Virus record (IMG/VR): IMGVR_UViG_3300009154_003029
Location: 1-27,545 of that record
Length of the DNA stretch: 27,545 bases
Strand: one strand, 5' to 3'
From: a virus
This document shows, piece after piece, positions 19,537 through 26,549 of the stretch. Within the stretch, counting starts at the first letter, position 1. Each line of letters begins with the position of its first letter. The notes under the pieces were generated by a model. That model had not been told where the DNA came from. It saw only the letters and a program-made list of their open reading frames with translations, and ran no database searches. The translations under genes were made by a program, and so were the position numbers.

Positions 19537-19779
19537 ATGCGCCGCGAGATCATTTCTCTCGAGATCAAGCGTGGCCGCTCTCGTCTCCTCCTCGAGAAGG
19601 TTGCTCCCGGTCCGCTGCTGGCCGCCCTGCATTCGGGCGTTTCTTTTTTTTATAAAATCACCGTCGACGGGTCGCTGAGGTGCATGACTTCCGATCGTGA
19701 TGAGGCCCGTGCTATCTGGCGCGGCTGTCATCGGTGGCTCGTCACCGGCCGGTCGTCAACCGCGGAGGTGCTGCCATGA
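19537..19779 (+). CDS. 80-aa early protein of unknown function
   Basis: It starts four bases after the previous stop and ends in an ATGA overlap. The N-terminus is basic (MRREIISLEIKRGRSRLLLE), followed by a beta-like part (VSFFYKITVDGSLRCMTSD) and a Trp-containing helix (EARAIWRGCHRWLVT). A T8 run falls in the SFFYK segment. I recognise no domain; a small basic DNA- or protein-binding role is possible. Its tight packing in the early operon supports that it is real. Confidence 0.5.
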   Translation: MRREIISLEIKRGRSRLLLEKVAPGPLLAALHSGVSFFYKITVDGSLRCMTSDRDEARAIWRGCHRWLVTGRSSTAEVLP

Positions 19780-19895
19780 AGTTCATCGCCCGCATCTGGC
19801 GCTGGTATCTCGGTGCCTGTGGTTATGTTAAGAAGCCATGCCCATTCTCAGGCTCTGAGCCGCGCATCCGTTCCACGGTAGGAGGTGGCAAATGA
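19776..19895 (+). CDS. 39-aa early peptide
   Basis: It is joined to both neighbours by ATGA overlaps and has a GGAGG upstream of the ATG. The peptide begins MKFIARIWRWYLGACGYVKK, an amphipathic/hydrophobic Trp-rich helix, then a Pro/Ser/Gly tail. Membrane association is possible. It is too short to assign. Confidence 0.45.
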   Translation: MKFIARIWRWYLGACGYVKKPCPFSGSEPRIRSTVGGGK

Positions 19896-20083
19896 GCGCC
19901 CAGGGTAAACCGGATCGCTGGGTTACGACACGAGAAGTTGCTAACCGGCTTTCCGTTCATATTCACACGGTTGCCAACTACATCAAGCGCGGCGAGTTCG
20001 GTCCGGTGCTTATTTTGTCCGCTAAGGACAAGCGGGTGAAGGAATCCGCGATCGAGGAATTCATCAACTCTCGCCTGGCATGA
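19892..20083 (+). CDS. HTH_17/MerR-like DNA-binding protein, excisionase-like
   Basis: This 63-aa protein has a typical MerR/excisionase-type helix-turn-helix: RWVTTREVANRLSVHIHTVA then NYIKRGEFGPVLIL, followed by a short helix (KESAIEEFINSRLA). Xis-type proteins of this size bend DNA at att sites, and HTH_17 proteins can also act as regulators. A strong SD (AGGAGG) precedes the ATG, and it overlaps both neighbours by ATGA. Given the integrase and attP within 2 kb, an excisionase role is a reasonable but unproven reading. Confidence 0.65.
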   Translation: MSAQGKPDRWVTTREVANRLSVHIHTVANYIKRGEFGPVLILSAKDKRVKESAIEEFINSRLA

Positions 20084-20160
20084 GTCACGAGTTCCTTCAG
20101 GCATCCCTTTACGCCGCCCTCTTCTTTTTTTTGGTGGGTATCTACAGGTCGAGAATGTGA
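20080..20160 (+). CDS. 26-aa membrane peptide
   Basis: An ATGA overlap upstream and a TGATG overlap downstream make it part of the coupled chain. The peptide MSHEFLQASLYAALFFFLVG then IYRSRM is one hydrophobic helix with a basic end. A T8 run encodes the FFF stretch. The role is unknown; it may serve mainly to couple translation. Confidence 0.4.
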   Translation: MSHEFLQASLYAALFFFLVGIYRSRM

Positions 20161-21008
20161 TGATTTCCAAAGAATCAAATCCGCCGCCTTCTCTTTTTTC
20201 TGAGGAGGAGATGGCATTGGAAAAGGTTGGATCTCCGGCTTTCACCGGAGCGTCTACTGGGGATCGTCTGCTGAGTCACCGGCCTGATCTCTACCGCATC
20301 ACGGTGCAGCTTCTCGGTCAGGGAACTGGCATCCGAGAGATCAAACGTCTCACCGGCCTGCACCACCGGACGATCGAAGCGGTGATGAACCGCGAGGGTT
20401 CCACTATTGACACACATAGAAAGGAACTAGGTGCACGTGCGTTGAAGGTGGCGGCGATGGGAGTCGAGCGCCTCGAGGAGATCATCGCTGATGGAGCAAT
20501 CAAGCCGGGAGAACTTTCGATGGCAGTCGGTATCCTGATCGACAAGGGACAGGTGCTCACTGGTGGCGTGACGGCCCGCGTCGAGAAGGTGGAGATCGCC
20601 CAGGTCGCCGCAGGACTCGAGCGGATGCTAGACGATCTCCCGGTGATCGATGCCGAGCTGGTCGAGGATGCTGCTGAGACCAATCCTGGTGGCGAGAATG
20701 TTCAGTCAATAGCGGCCCTCCTCGATGTCGATCCGGATGCCTGGATGCAGGAGATCGCCCAGGTCGATTCGGATCCTGTATGTGAAATCGTACCTGATCA
20801 ATTTGACATACAATCCCCATCAGCTGATGGGCAATCAGATGCTTCAGCAGTATCCGACTCTGTAGAAGCTGAAACTGCTACGCCTCCTGCTACGGAATTG
20901 TCCATTAAATCGCCCAGGAAAACCCCGGCATCGAAGTCGAAGGCCAGCCGAGCCAAGGAGGGGGGGAGGGGGTCCGCTGCGAAGCCGCGGCCCAGAAACC
21001 GCGACTGA
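20160..21008 (+). CDS. HTH protein with disordered basic tail
   Basis: The start chosen is the ATG overlapping the previous stop; a GTG one codon earlier is possible. This 282-aa protein has a helix-turn-helix at about residues 45-78 (YRITVQLLGQGTGIREIKRL, TGLHHRTIEAVMNR), then a helical region (ALKVAAMGVERLEEIIADGA) and an acidic middle. The last 60 residues are a Lys/Ser/Ala/Arg/Gly-rich, probably disordered tail. It could be a regulator, an origin-associated protein or a terminase-small-like protein; the HTH is the only firm observation. A G-rich run near 20959-20970 encodes the Gly-rich tail. Confidence 0.55.
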   Translation: MISKESNPPPSLFSEEEMALEKVGSPAFTGASTGDRLLSHRPDLYRITVQLLGQGTGIREIKRLTGLHHRTIEAVMNREGSTIDTHRKELGARALKVAAMGVERLEEIIADGAIKPGELSMAVGILIDKGQVLTGGVTARVEKVEIAQVAAGLERMLDDLPVIDAELVEDAAETNPGGENVQSIAALLDVDPDAWMQEIAQVDSDPVCEIVPDQFDIQSPSADGQSDASAVSDSVEAETATPPATELSIKSPRKTPASKSKASRAKEGGRGSAAKPRPRNRD

Positions 21009-21079
21009 TAGGACTCTCAGAAATTTTATTTCAATCGTTCCCCACCCATCCAGATCCAACCCACTTAACACACCACACC

Positions 21080-21640
21080 ATGACCAACGAAAACACACCC
21101 AAAAAAGAAGGGGGGGCGGCATCCGCACTCGCGTCCCTCTTTGGAAAAAAAACGCGGCCACAGGCCATCCTGAGCGTTCAGGATCCCTCCCAAGCATCCA
21201 CCCCTGCTTCATCACCTCAGCAATTTGAAAAAAAGAGCCCGGCGGAAGTGATCGGGCTCGGGATCACCTACAGCGAGGTCGGCGCGGCCGAGAAGCTCGG
21301 GATCACCGCCGAGGATGTCACATGGCTCCGCAAGGGTCTGCTTGAGGCTGGGAAGGACTACACCCGCGAGGCGGGATTTGTCCGGATCACCGCCGCTGGG
21401 ATGGCCAAGCTTGAGGCCCGGCTCGCCCAGGAGGACACCCTCATCGTGCAGAGCGCCCATGTGGTGAATCCTCGCCTCGTCCTGGCACGTCAGCCGGGGA
21501 ATGCCGACGTCATGCGGGTCCGGGTTGCTGATAATAGCCAGTGGTGCCGGGGGATGATCATGAGCGGATGCATGAAGGATCCCGAGGTGATCAAGTTTTG
21601 GAGCTGTACAGAGAGGCCACGTTTTAAGGGGAGGGCCTGA
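21080..21640 (+). CDS. 186-aa early protein of unknown function
   Basis: A Lys/Gly/Ala-rich disordered start (TPKKEGGAASALASLFGKK) is followed by a helical domain at about residues 60-120 (EVGAAEKLGITAEDVTWLRK, FVRITAAGMAKLEARLAQED) that looks like an HTH or wHTH. The C-terminus has conserved-looking Trp/Cys/Arg residues (NSQWCRGMIMSGCMKDPEVI, TERPRFKGR). I recognise the C-terminal pattern in other small phage proteins but not a named family. The 71-bp spacer before it shows no SD. The replication gene follows after three bases. Confidence 0.5.
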   Translation: MTNENTPKKEGGAASALASLFGKKTRPQAILSVQDPSQASTPASSPQQFEKKSPAEVIGLGITYSEVGAAEKLGITAEDVTWLRKGLLEAGKDYTREAGFVRITAAGMAKLEARLAQEDTLIVQSAHVVNPRLVLARQPGNADVMRVRVADNSQWCRGMIMSGCMKDPEVIKFWSCTERPRFKGRA

Positions 21641-21643
21641 TCA

Positions 21644-22558
21644 GTGCATTACTACAAATTCAACCTCAAGGACTACGCGGTAAGCACACCTCATCTCAGC
21701 AATGAGGAGGACCTTTGCTACCGCAGACTGATGGACCTTTATTACCTAAACGAGGCACCCCTAGCAGATGACAAGCAGATGCTTAGCAAGCGGTGCCGTC
21801 TGCCGGAGCAAACCATCAGTGCAGTTCTTCAAGAGTTCTTCAAATTGGAAGAAATCGGATGGATCCATGGCCGTTGTGATGAGGAAATCGCTGCTACCAA
21901 CCGTATTTCTGAGATGAAAAAAGAGGCTGGCAAAAGAGGCGGCAAAGCAACTGCCAAGCAGAAGCAAAGCAAAAGCAAGGCAGATGCTAAGCAGGTGCAA
22001 AGCACAGGCTCGGCACTTGCTTCCACCCATAACCCACTACCCAATATATCCCCTATAGTCCCCGGAGGGGACGAACAGACAGACCTGCTCGAGGAAAATC
22101 TCAGCCTTCACCGGGCCAAGATGCTCTTCAGGATGCGACCCTCGACCCAGCTCGACTCAAGCCAGATCCGTTCTTGGAAAAAAAACAAAGTGGCGGTCGA
22201 GAGCACTTCCGAAGGGGACTGGCTGCTGCTCGAGTGGTACTTTGCCCAGGGAGGCGAGGTGGCCGAGTATCGTCGGAGGGATCTCTCGACCCTTCTGAAC
22301 AACTGGAACGGAGAGATCCAGCGTGCCGCCGAAATCGCGAAAAAGAAGGGCGCAAATTTTGCAAAAAAAGAAAGGGCGGCGGATTCTGTTCCTGCCCGGT
22401 GGAGGGAGATCCTGGTCGATCGCTATCCGCAGAATTTCCCCGAGGGGATCACTGGGGCCAACTTCCCGAACAGCTTCAGCCTCCTGCCTGCCAGCGTGCA
22501 GGCCGAGATCCGCGAGCAATCAGGTAGCGAGGTTTCTGCAATCGAGGAGGCCGCATGA
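21644..22558 (+). CDS. DUF1376 (YdaU-type) replication initiation-like protein
   Basis: This 304-aa protein starts with GTG after a strong SD (AGGGGAGGG). MHYYKFNLKDYAVSTPHLSN, then EEDLCYRRLMDLYYLNEAPL and the AVLQEFF segment are the hallmarks of DUF1376, a winged-helix domain of phage replication initiators. A low-complexity linker at about residues 93-130 is encoded by an 11-bp iteron array. The C-terminal domain (residues about 140-304) is helical with Trp-rich segments and probably recruits the helicase. Gene order initiator, DUF551-like, DnaB resembles lambdoid O/P regions. The stop overlaps the next ATG. It is likely to open the origin that it encodes. Confidence 0.8.
   Translation: MHYYKFNLKDYAVSTPHLSNEEDLCYRRLMDLYYLNEAPLADDKQMLSKRCRLPEQTISAVLQEFFKLEEIGWIHGRCDEEIAATNRISEMKKEAGKRGGKATAKQKQSKSKADAKQVQSTGSALASTHNPLPNISPIVPGGDEQTDLLEENLSLHRAKMLFRMRPSTQLDSSQIRSWKKNKVAVESTSEGDWLLLEWYFAQGGEVAEYRRRDLSTLLNNWNGEIQRAAEIAKKKGANFAKKERAADSVPARWREILVDRYPQNFPEGITGANFPNSFSLLPASVQAEIREQSGSEVSAIEEAA
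21942..22018 (+). repeat. 11-bp iterons, candidate replication origin
   Basis: Six consecutive 11-bp units share GCNARGCANNN: GCAAAGCAACT, GCCAAGCAGAA, GCAAAGCAAAA, GCAAGGCAGAT, GCTAAGCAGGT and GCAAAGCACAG. A weaker seventh, GCTCGGCACTT, follows. The period of 11 is not a multiple of three, so the repetition is at DNA level, not protein level. Position inside the initiator gene, followed by an AT-richer stretch (AATATATCCCCTATAG near 22043-22058), matches the lambda O-gene origin plan. Confidence 0.7.
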
Positions 22559-22794
22559 TCACCGTTCGACTTGATGATCAACCAGGTATCGCCCCAGAGC
22601 GATCTGGAGTGAATTGGAGCACCGCTGACTCATGGCTTCCTGATCGTCCGATCTGCGTCCTGGCATGGGATGGTGAGGCGCATTTCATCGCCGTTTATGA
22701 GTCAGAGAAATGGTGGAATGCCCACCTCGATGAGGAGATCGATTCCGTGATAACTCACTGGTGCCATCTTCCCGAACCCGAGGAGGCCGCATGA
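22555..22794 (+). CDS. DUF551-like small protein
   Basis: This 79-aa protein starts at an ATGA overlap with a good SD (GAGGAGG). The order NWSTADSWLPDRPICVLAWD, a Trp-containing middle and the ending ITHWCHLPEPEE matches the DUF551 pattern of small phage proteins (W..LP...VLV...THW..LPEPP). Its function is unknown in the family. It sits between the initiator and the helicase and overlaps both, so it is expressed with replication genes. Confidence 0.7.
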   Translation: MITVRLDDQPGIAPERSGVNWSTADSWLPDRPICVLAWDGEAHFIAVYESEKWWNAHLDEEIDSVITHWCHLPEPEEAA

Positions 22795-24176
22795 GCGCCA
22801 ATCCCTTCGAGCGTCTGCCGAATCCGTCGCCCGAGCATGAGCGGATCGTCCTCTCCTGCATGATGCAGGACCCTGCGAACTGCATCCCCTCGGTCATCGA
22901 GTCCATCGGTCCCGATGCCTTCCGCGGGGGCGGTCACCGCGTCATCGTCGAGGCGATCCTCGAGCGATTCCACCAGCATCAGGGGTGCGACCTGATCGGC
23001 GTCCAGCAGCACCTCATCGACATGGGTCGGATCGAGGATGCGGGTGGCGTGGCGACACTCACCGAGATCGCCATGGCGGCGCCGACCGTCATGGATATGC
23101 CCCGCGCCCTGGACGAGGTGCGGAGGAAGTGGGCTCTCACCCGGATCTGGCAGACCGGCTACGACGCCGTCGCCCTCGCGGCGAACCACCAGGACGAGGG
23201 CAACCCCGACCAACTCCTCGACGATGTGGAGACCGCGTTCTTCAACTTGCGCGCCACCTTTGCCAAGCAGGACGAGCTGCTCAAGCCCGCTCGCGACTTC
23301 ATCGGGCAGGCCATCGACCAGTTCGAGCACGCCTACAAGGCCCGCGGCACTGGCGTGCTGGGGGTGCCGAGCGGATTCGTCGACCTCGACCGGATGTGCA
23401 ACGGGTTCAAGGGAGGCCAGCTCATCGTCCTGGCCGCGAGGCCGTCGATGGGTAAGAGCGCCCTGGCCATGAATATCCTCCAGCACGCCGCTGAGAAGGG
23501 ATTTGGCTCCGCGCTCTTTAGCCTTGAGATGAGCGGCATGGAGATGGCCCAGCGCATGATCTGCGCCTCGGCCGATGTCAGCCTCCAGCGGGTCAGGGAC
23601 GGCTTCCTCTCCAAGCAGGACTTCCCCCGGATCACCACGGCCGGGAGCCGGGTCTCCCAGCAGAATATCTGGATCGACGAGACCCCGAGTCTCTCGCTCT
23701 ACGCGCTGCGGGCCCGGGCGCGGAGGCTGAAGCTCCAGCACAAGATCGGCCTGATCGTGATCGACTACCTCCAGCTCATGCGCTGCCCCTCCAAGCGGGG
23801 CGATGCGAACCGGGCGCTCGAGATTGCCGACATCACCGGGGGGCTCAAGACCCTGGCCAAGGAGCTCGACATCCCCATCATCGCCCTGGCCCAGTTGAAT
23901 AGGGAAGCCGAGCGACGCGGCGAGCCGAAGCTCTCCGACCTCCGCGAGTCGGGGAGCATCGAGCAGGATGCCGACGTGGTGCTCCTGCTTAACCGGAACA
24001 AGGAGGATCCCTCCGAGCCGTCCAAGCTGATCGTGGCCAAGCAGCGCAACGGCCCTGTCGGCCCGATTGAGCTGATGTTTGACGGGGAAAAGACCCGCTT
24101 CCGTGACTGCACCGACCGGAAGTACTCAAACTCCGAAGAGCACCGCCAGAAGGGCTACACCAAGAAGGCCGCCTAA
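22791..24176 (+). CDS. dnaB: Replicative DNA helicase, DnaB-like
   Basis: This 461-aa protein has full DnaB layout. The N-terminal helical domain covers about residues 10-110 and the linker 110-180. The RecA-type ATPase carries Walker A ARPSMGKS (216-223), the SLEMS motif (244-248), Walker B LIVIDYLQLM (D325), ALAQLNREAERR as the H3-like block and DLRESGSIEQDADVV. A QRNGPVG segment near the end supplies the arginine-finger region. Length is normal for the family. It starts at an ATGA overlap with an SD (GAGGAGG). An upstream in-frame start at 22761 was rejected because it ignores the overlap and SD. It unwinds phage DNA after loading at the origin by the DUF1376 protein. Confidence 0.95.
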   Translation: MSANPFERLPNPSPEHERIVLSCMMQDPANCIPSVIESIGPDAFRGGGHRVIVEAILERFHQHQGCDLIGVQQHLIDMGRIEDAGGVATLTEIAMAAPTVMDMPRALDEVRRKWALTRIWQTGYDAVALAANHQDEGNPDQLLDDVETAFFNLRATFAKQDELLKPARDFIGQAIDQFEHAYKARGTGVLGVPSGFVDLDRMCNGFKGGQLIVLAARPSMGKSALAMNILQHAAEKGFGSALFSLEMSGMEMAQRMICASADVSLQRVRDGFLSKQDFPRITTAGSRVSQQNIWIDETPSLSLYALRARARRLKLQHKIGLIVIDYLQLMRCPSKRGDANRALEIADITGGLKTLAKELDIPIIALAQLNREAERRGEPKLSDLRESGSIEQDADVVLLLNRNKEDPSEPSKLIVAKQRNGPVGPIELMFDGEKTRFRDCTDRKYSNSEEHRQKGYTKKAA

Positions 24177-24182
24177 GCCTCC

Positions 24183-24455
24183 ATGAGCACCGACGCAAAA
24201 AAGCCACTCACCATTTCGAGGATCCTTCTCGGCCAGCCCTACGTCATCCATCAGCCGGACTCGGTCATGGTCCCGGCGGTGGATGTGCGGGTGCTGGCCG
24301 AGAACGGGGGGATGTTCAAGCGGACATTCCTAGCCTTCGGCCTGAGTAAGGAGCTCGTCCGCTCTGCCTGGGAACGCGAGCCCGAGAAGTTCCTCAAGGT
24401 CGAGCTCAACCAAATCTCTGCCCCAACTCCCGACTCCCAACTCCCAACTTCCTAA
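24183..24455 (+). CDS. 90-aa early protein with repeat-derived C-terminus
   Basis: It starts six bases after the helicase stop. A mixed beta/helix body (ISRILLGQPYVIHQPDSVMV and VPAVDVRVLAENGGMFKRTF, then FGLSKELVRSAWEREPEKFL) is unlike families I know. The last residues (SAPTPDSQLPTS) are encoded by four AACTCCC-type heptamers, so the C-terminus seems to be an extension created by the repeat. It may bind nucleotides or DNA, but no motif supports this. Confidence 0.5.
   Translation: MSTDAKKPLTISRILLGQPYVIHQPDSVMVPAVDVRVLAENGGMFKRTFLAFGLSKELVRSAWEREPEKFLKVELNQISAPTPDSQLPTS
24425..24452 (+). repeat. Heptamer tandem repeat AACTCCC x4
   Basis: AACTCCC, GACTCCC, AACTCCC and AACTTCC run head to tail at the end of the 90-aa gene, just before its stop and the start of the next gene. 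The unit differs from those in the late region but the length, copy number and position are the same. Confidence 0.85.
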
Positions 24456-24460
24456 TCCCC

Positions 24461-24658
24461 ATGACCTCCACCAATCCCCGCATGAATGGCAAGACCCTCC
24501 GGATGCTTCAGGCAGACGGCCCTGCCGAGATCTCCCACGGCGATGCCCGGCTCATGCGACTGGCCTGTGACAAGTGGCTCCGCGAGCGCGATCCCCAGTG
24601 GCGCGAGCCGAACAGCTTCTACTTCGGGTCCATCCGCCAAAAGAAACAAACCGCATGA
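24461..24658 (+). CDS. 65-aa basic early protein
   Basis: The gene starts five bases after the preceding stop and ends in an ATGA overlap. It is Arg/Lys-rich (MNGKTLRMLQADGPAEISHG, ARLMRLACDKWLRERDPQW). It is possibly a small DNA- or protein-binding factor. There is no recognisable family and no SD. Confidence 0.5.
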   Translation: MTSTNPRMNGKTLRMLQADGPAEISHGDARLMRLACDKWLRERDPQWREPNSFYFGSIRQKKQTA

Positions 24659-24948
24659 AAGACTACAACTCCAAGGAACCCCACAAGGAACCATCCAAGC
24701 AGCCATACAAAGAGGTGCTGGGCCGACCGGCCTTCTCAGCGGCACCGGCATCGTCGCCCCGTCCCGGCACCGCTGCGACGATCGACGCCATGCTCGACAA
24801 GATGGGCGAGCTCATCCGGACCCGCGATGCCTGGGCGAATCTGGCCAAGCTCCTGCTGATGAAGGGGGACTATCCAAAAAATGATCCAGAGCTTGTGAAA
24901 GCTTTCCGTGCCTGCTTTCCAGCCCCCGTTTCTCCGCCCTCAGCCTAA
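24655..24948 (+). CDS. 97-aa early protein, disordered start and helical C-terminus
   Basis: The N-terminal 40 residues are Lys/Pro/Ser-rich and probably disordered (KEPHKEPSKQPYKEVLGRPA). A helical part follows (IDAMLDKMGELIRTRDAWAN, then LAKLLLMKGDYPKNDPELV). The start is the ATG overlapping the preceding stop; an upstream in-frame start would antedate the coupling. The family is unknown; the gene is supported by the operon structure. Confidence 0.5.
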   Translation: MKDYNSKEPHKEPSKQPYKEVLGRPAFSAAPASSPRPGTAATIDAMLDKMGELIRTRDAWANLAKLLLMKGDYPKNDPELVKAFRACFPAPVSPPSA

Positions 24949-24954
24949 CGCACC

Positions 24955-25437
24955 ATGGAACTCATCGAGAACCCCATCCGATCCCTGACCATCGCCATGA
25001 TGGAGCAGGCGGTCGAGGACTACGTCACCCTCCGCGAGCTCGGCTGCGTGCGGGCTCAGGAGGTCGTGAAGGAGAAGTGGCGCTATCAGATCGGTCTCGA
25101 CTGGAGGTACAGCCCGCTCGGCTACCGGGCCCCGCGCATGGTGGCCGAGCTGATCGAGTTCCTGATGGGTCCCTACTTTGAGAAATTCTGCGACTACGTC
25201 TCGACCGATGCCGTCCACTGGCAGGCGTGGAAGTTCCGACAGCGTCTCGGACTGGTTCCCGGTGCGGTCACCCTCTTAACAAGGGCCGACCTCACATGGA
25301 TCATGACCCCCTCCCACATGAGGGAGCGCCAGCGCAATTCCGTCGACGGGAGCCAACTTGCCGAGATCCCGCTCTACAACACCGAAGAGAACGCCATCCC
25401 CGACCACGACCATGAACCTGACATTCAAGCCGCGTAA
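24955..25437 (+). CDS. 160-aa early protein of unknown function
   Basis: It begins after a six-base gap without an SD. The N-terminal part is helical (IRSLTIAMMEQAVEDYVTLR, ELGCVRAQEVVKEKWRYQI) with Trp and Tyr (LDWRYSPLGYRAPRMVAELI). A second helical part and an acidic His/Asp/Glu-rich C-terminus follow. No named family is recognised. Its end overlaps the kinase gene by 26 bases in another frame, a sign of compact packing. Confidence 0.5.
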   Translation: MELIENPIRSLTIAMMEQAVEDYVTLRELGCVRAQEVVKEKWRYQIGLDWRYSPLGYRAPRMVAELIEFLMGPYFEKFCDYVSTDAVHWQAWKFRQRLGLVPGAVTLLTRADLTWIMTPSHMRERQRNSVDGSQLAEIPLYNTEENAIPDHDHEPDIQAA

Positions 25438-26044
25438 GGAACCCCTCGGAGTGATCCACCCATTCCCCGACCTGAAAATGCCCGAATGGTCCGAGCACTG
25501 GCCAAGCGTGGTCGCCTTCATCGGCCCGGCAGGGTGCGGGAAGAGCACGGCTGCCGCCCACCTCGTCGAGCGCGGATACACCCTGCTCAAGTTCGCTCAC
25601 CCGATCAAGGAGATGCTCCGTGTGCTGGGACTCGAGGACCGGCACCTGGAGGGAGATCAGAAAGAAGTTTCCTGCGACCTGCTGGGAGGAGCCAGCCCGC
25701 GACGTGCCATGCAGACACTCGGCACCGAGTGGGGTCGCAAGCTGATCCACCCCGACATTTGGGTGAATGCCTGGATGAGGGAGGCTGTCTGGCGACTCCA
25801 GAATGGCCAAAGGCTTGTGATCGACGACCTCAGGTATCCGAACGAGCTCGACGCCGTGCTGCGTCTCGGCGGGTCGACGCTGCGGATCGTCAGGAAGGAT
25901 GTCCACCAGTGCGAGCAACACGACAGTGAGACCCAGCACATCATCAGCCAGCGGGTCATCGTGAATGACGGCAATCGCTCGGACTTCCTGACCAAGGTCA
26001 CCGCCGCGCTCGACTCACTCAACCCAACCCAACAAGCCGCATGA
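25412..26044 (+). CDS. Deoxynucleoside monophosphate kinase-like protein
   Basis: This 210-aa protein has a P-loop GPAGCGKST at residues 38-46. A helical lid-like region and RRAMQTLGTEWGRKLIHPDI follow, then the conserved DDLRYPNEL block, a hallmark of phage dNMP kinases (T4 gp1-like). These phosphorylate dGMP, dTMP or modified dNMPs to supply replication. The start is the ATG at 25412 inside the previous gene; an upstream in-frame start (25358) would extend further into it. The stop overlaps the next start by ATGA. It is soluble and likely expressed with the helicase. Substrate choice cannot be read. Confidence 0.75.
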   Translation: MNLTFKPRKEPLGVIHPFPDLKMPEWSEHWPSVVAFIGPAGCGKSTAAAHLVERGYTLLKFAHPIKEMLRVLGLEDRHLEGDQKEVSCDLLGGASPRRAMQTLGTEWGRKLIHPDIWVNAWMREAVWRLQNGQRLVIDDLRYPNELDAVLRLGGSTLRIVRKDVHQCEQHDSETQHIISQRVIVNDGNRSDFLTKVTAALDSLNPTQQAA

Positions 26045-26376
26045 GCAATACCGACAACAAGCTACAGAATGCCTACAAGGCTGCTGAGGAGAAGCGCAGG
26101 AGGGCGGCTCAATCAGCAAAGGATAAGCGGCGTCATGCCGCCATCACCCGTGACCGCGACACCATCCCGATGGACTTCGGGGGGTTCGACATCGTGAAGA
26201 ATCCCGGCACCTATGCCGAGGACCCGCTCTGGAAGCGCTACTGGAAGACCGAAGGTGTGAGGGCATTGAATGCCGACAACACGGTCATCACCGATGCCAT
26301 GGAGCGGTTCCGGTTGGCCTTCGAGCTTGGCTACATGGCGTGCCGAAAGCTCGAGAAGAAGGGAGAGGTAAAATGA
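26041..26376 (+). CDS. 111-aa basic early protein
   Basis: An ATGA overlap with the kinase gene defines the start. The N-terminal third is strongly basic and helical (YKAAEEKRRRAAQSAKDKRR). A middle part (FDIVKNPGTYAEDPLWKRYW) and a C-terminal helix (RFRLAFELGYMACRKLEKK) follow. Nucleic acid binding is likely from composition only. The stop overlaps the next ATG, with an SD (GGGAGAGG) in front. Confidence 0.55.
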   Translation: MSNTDNKLQNAYKAAEEKRRRAAQSAKDKRRHAAITRDRDTIPMDFGGFDIVKNPGTYAEDPLWKRYWKTEGVRALNADNTVITDAMERFRLAFELGYMACRKLEKKGEVK

Positions 26377-26549
26377 ACAACGAAACCAACAACGAGGTCG
26401 CAAGGCTCAAAGAGATGGTCATGGATGCTGCAAGGCGTGGCGACATGATGGCTGCTCATTGGAAAGAGCGAGCCGAGAAAGCCGAAGCACTCGTCAAACA
26501 GATCCACCACTACGCAGGGATAATCGAAGGATTCCAAAACCAAAAATGA
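26373..26549 (+). CDS. 58-aa coiled-coil protein with NEVARL motif
   Basis: The peptide MNNETNNEVARLKEMVMDAA is followed by a helix (HWKERAEKAEALVKQIHHYA). The NEVARL(K/R) segment is shared with the next two genes and is encoded by a nearly identical DNA stretch. It overlaps neighbours by ATGA on both sides. It is probably a small helical protein; the function is unknown. Confidence 0.55.
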   Translation: MNNETNNEVARLKEMVMDAARRGDMMAAHWKERAEKAEALVKQIHHYAGIIEGFQNQK

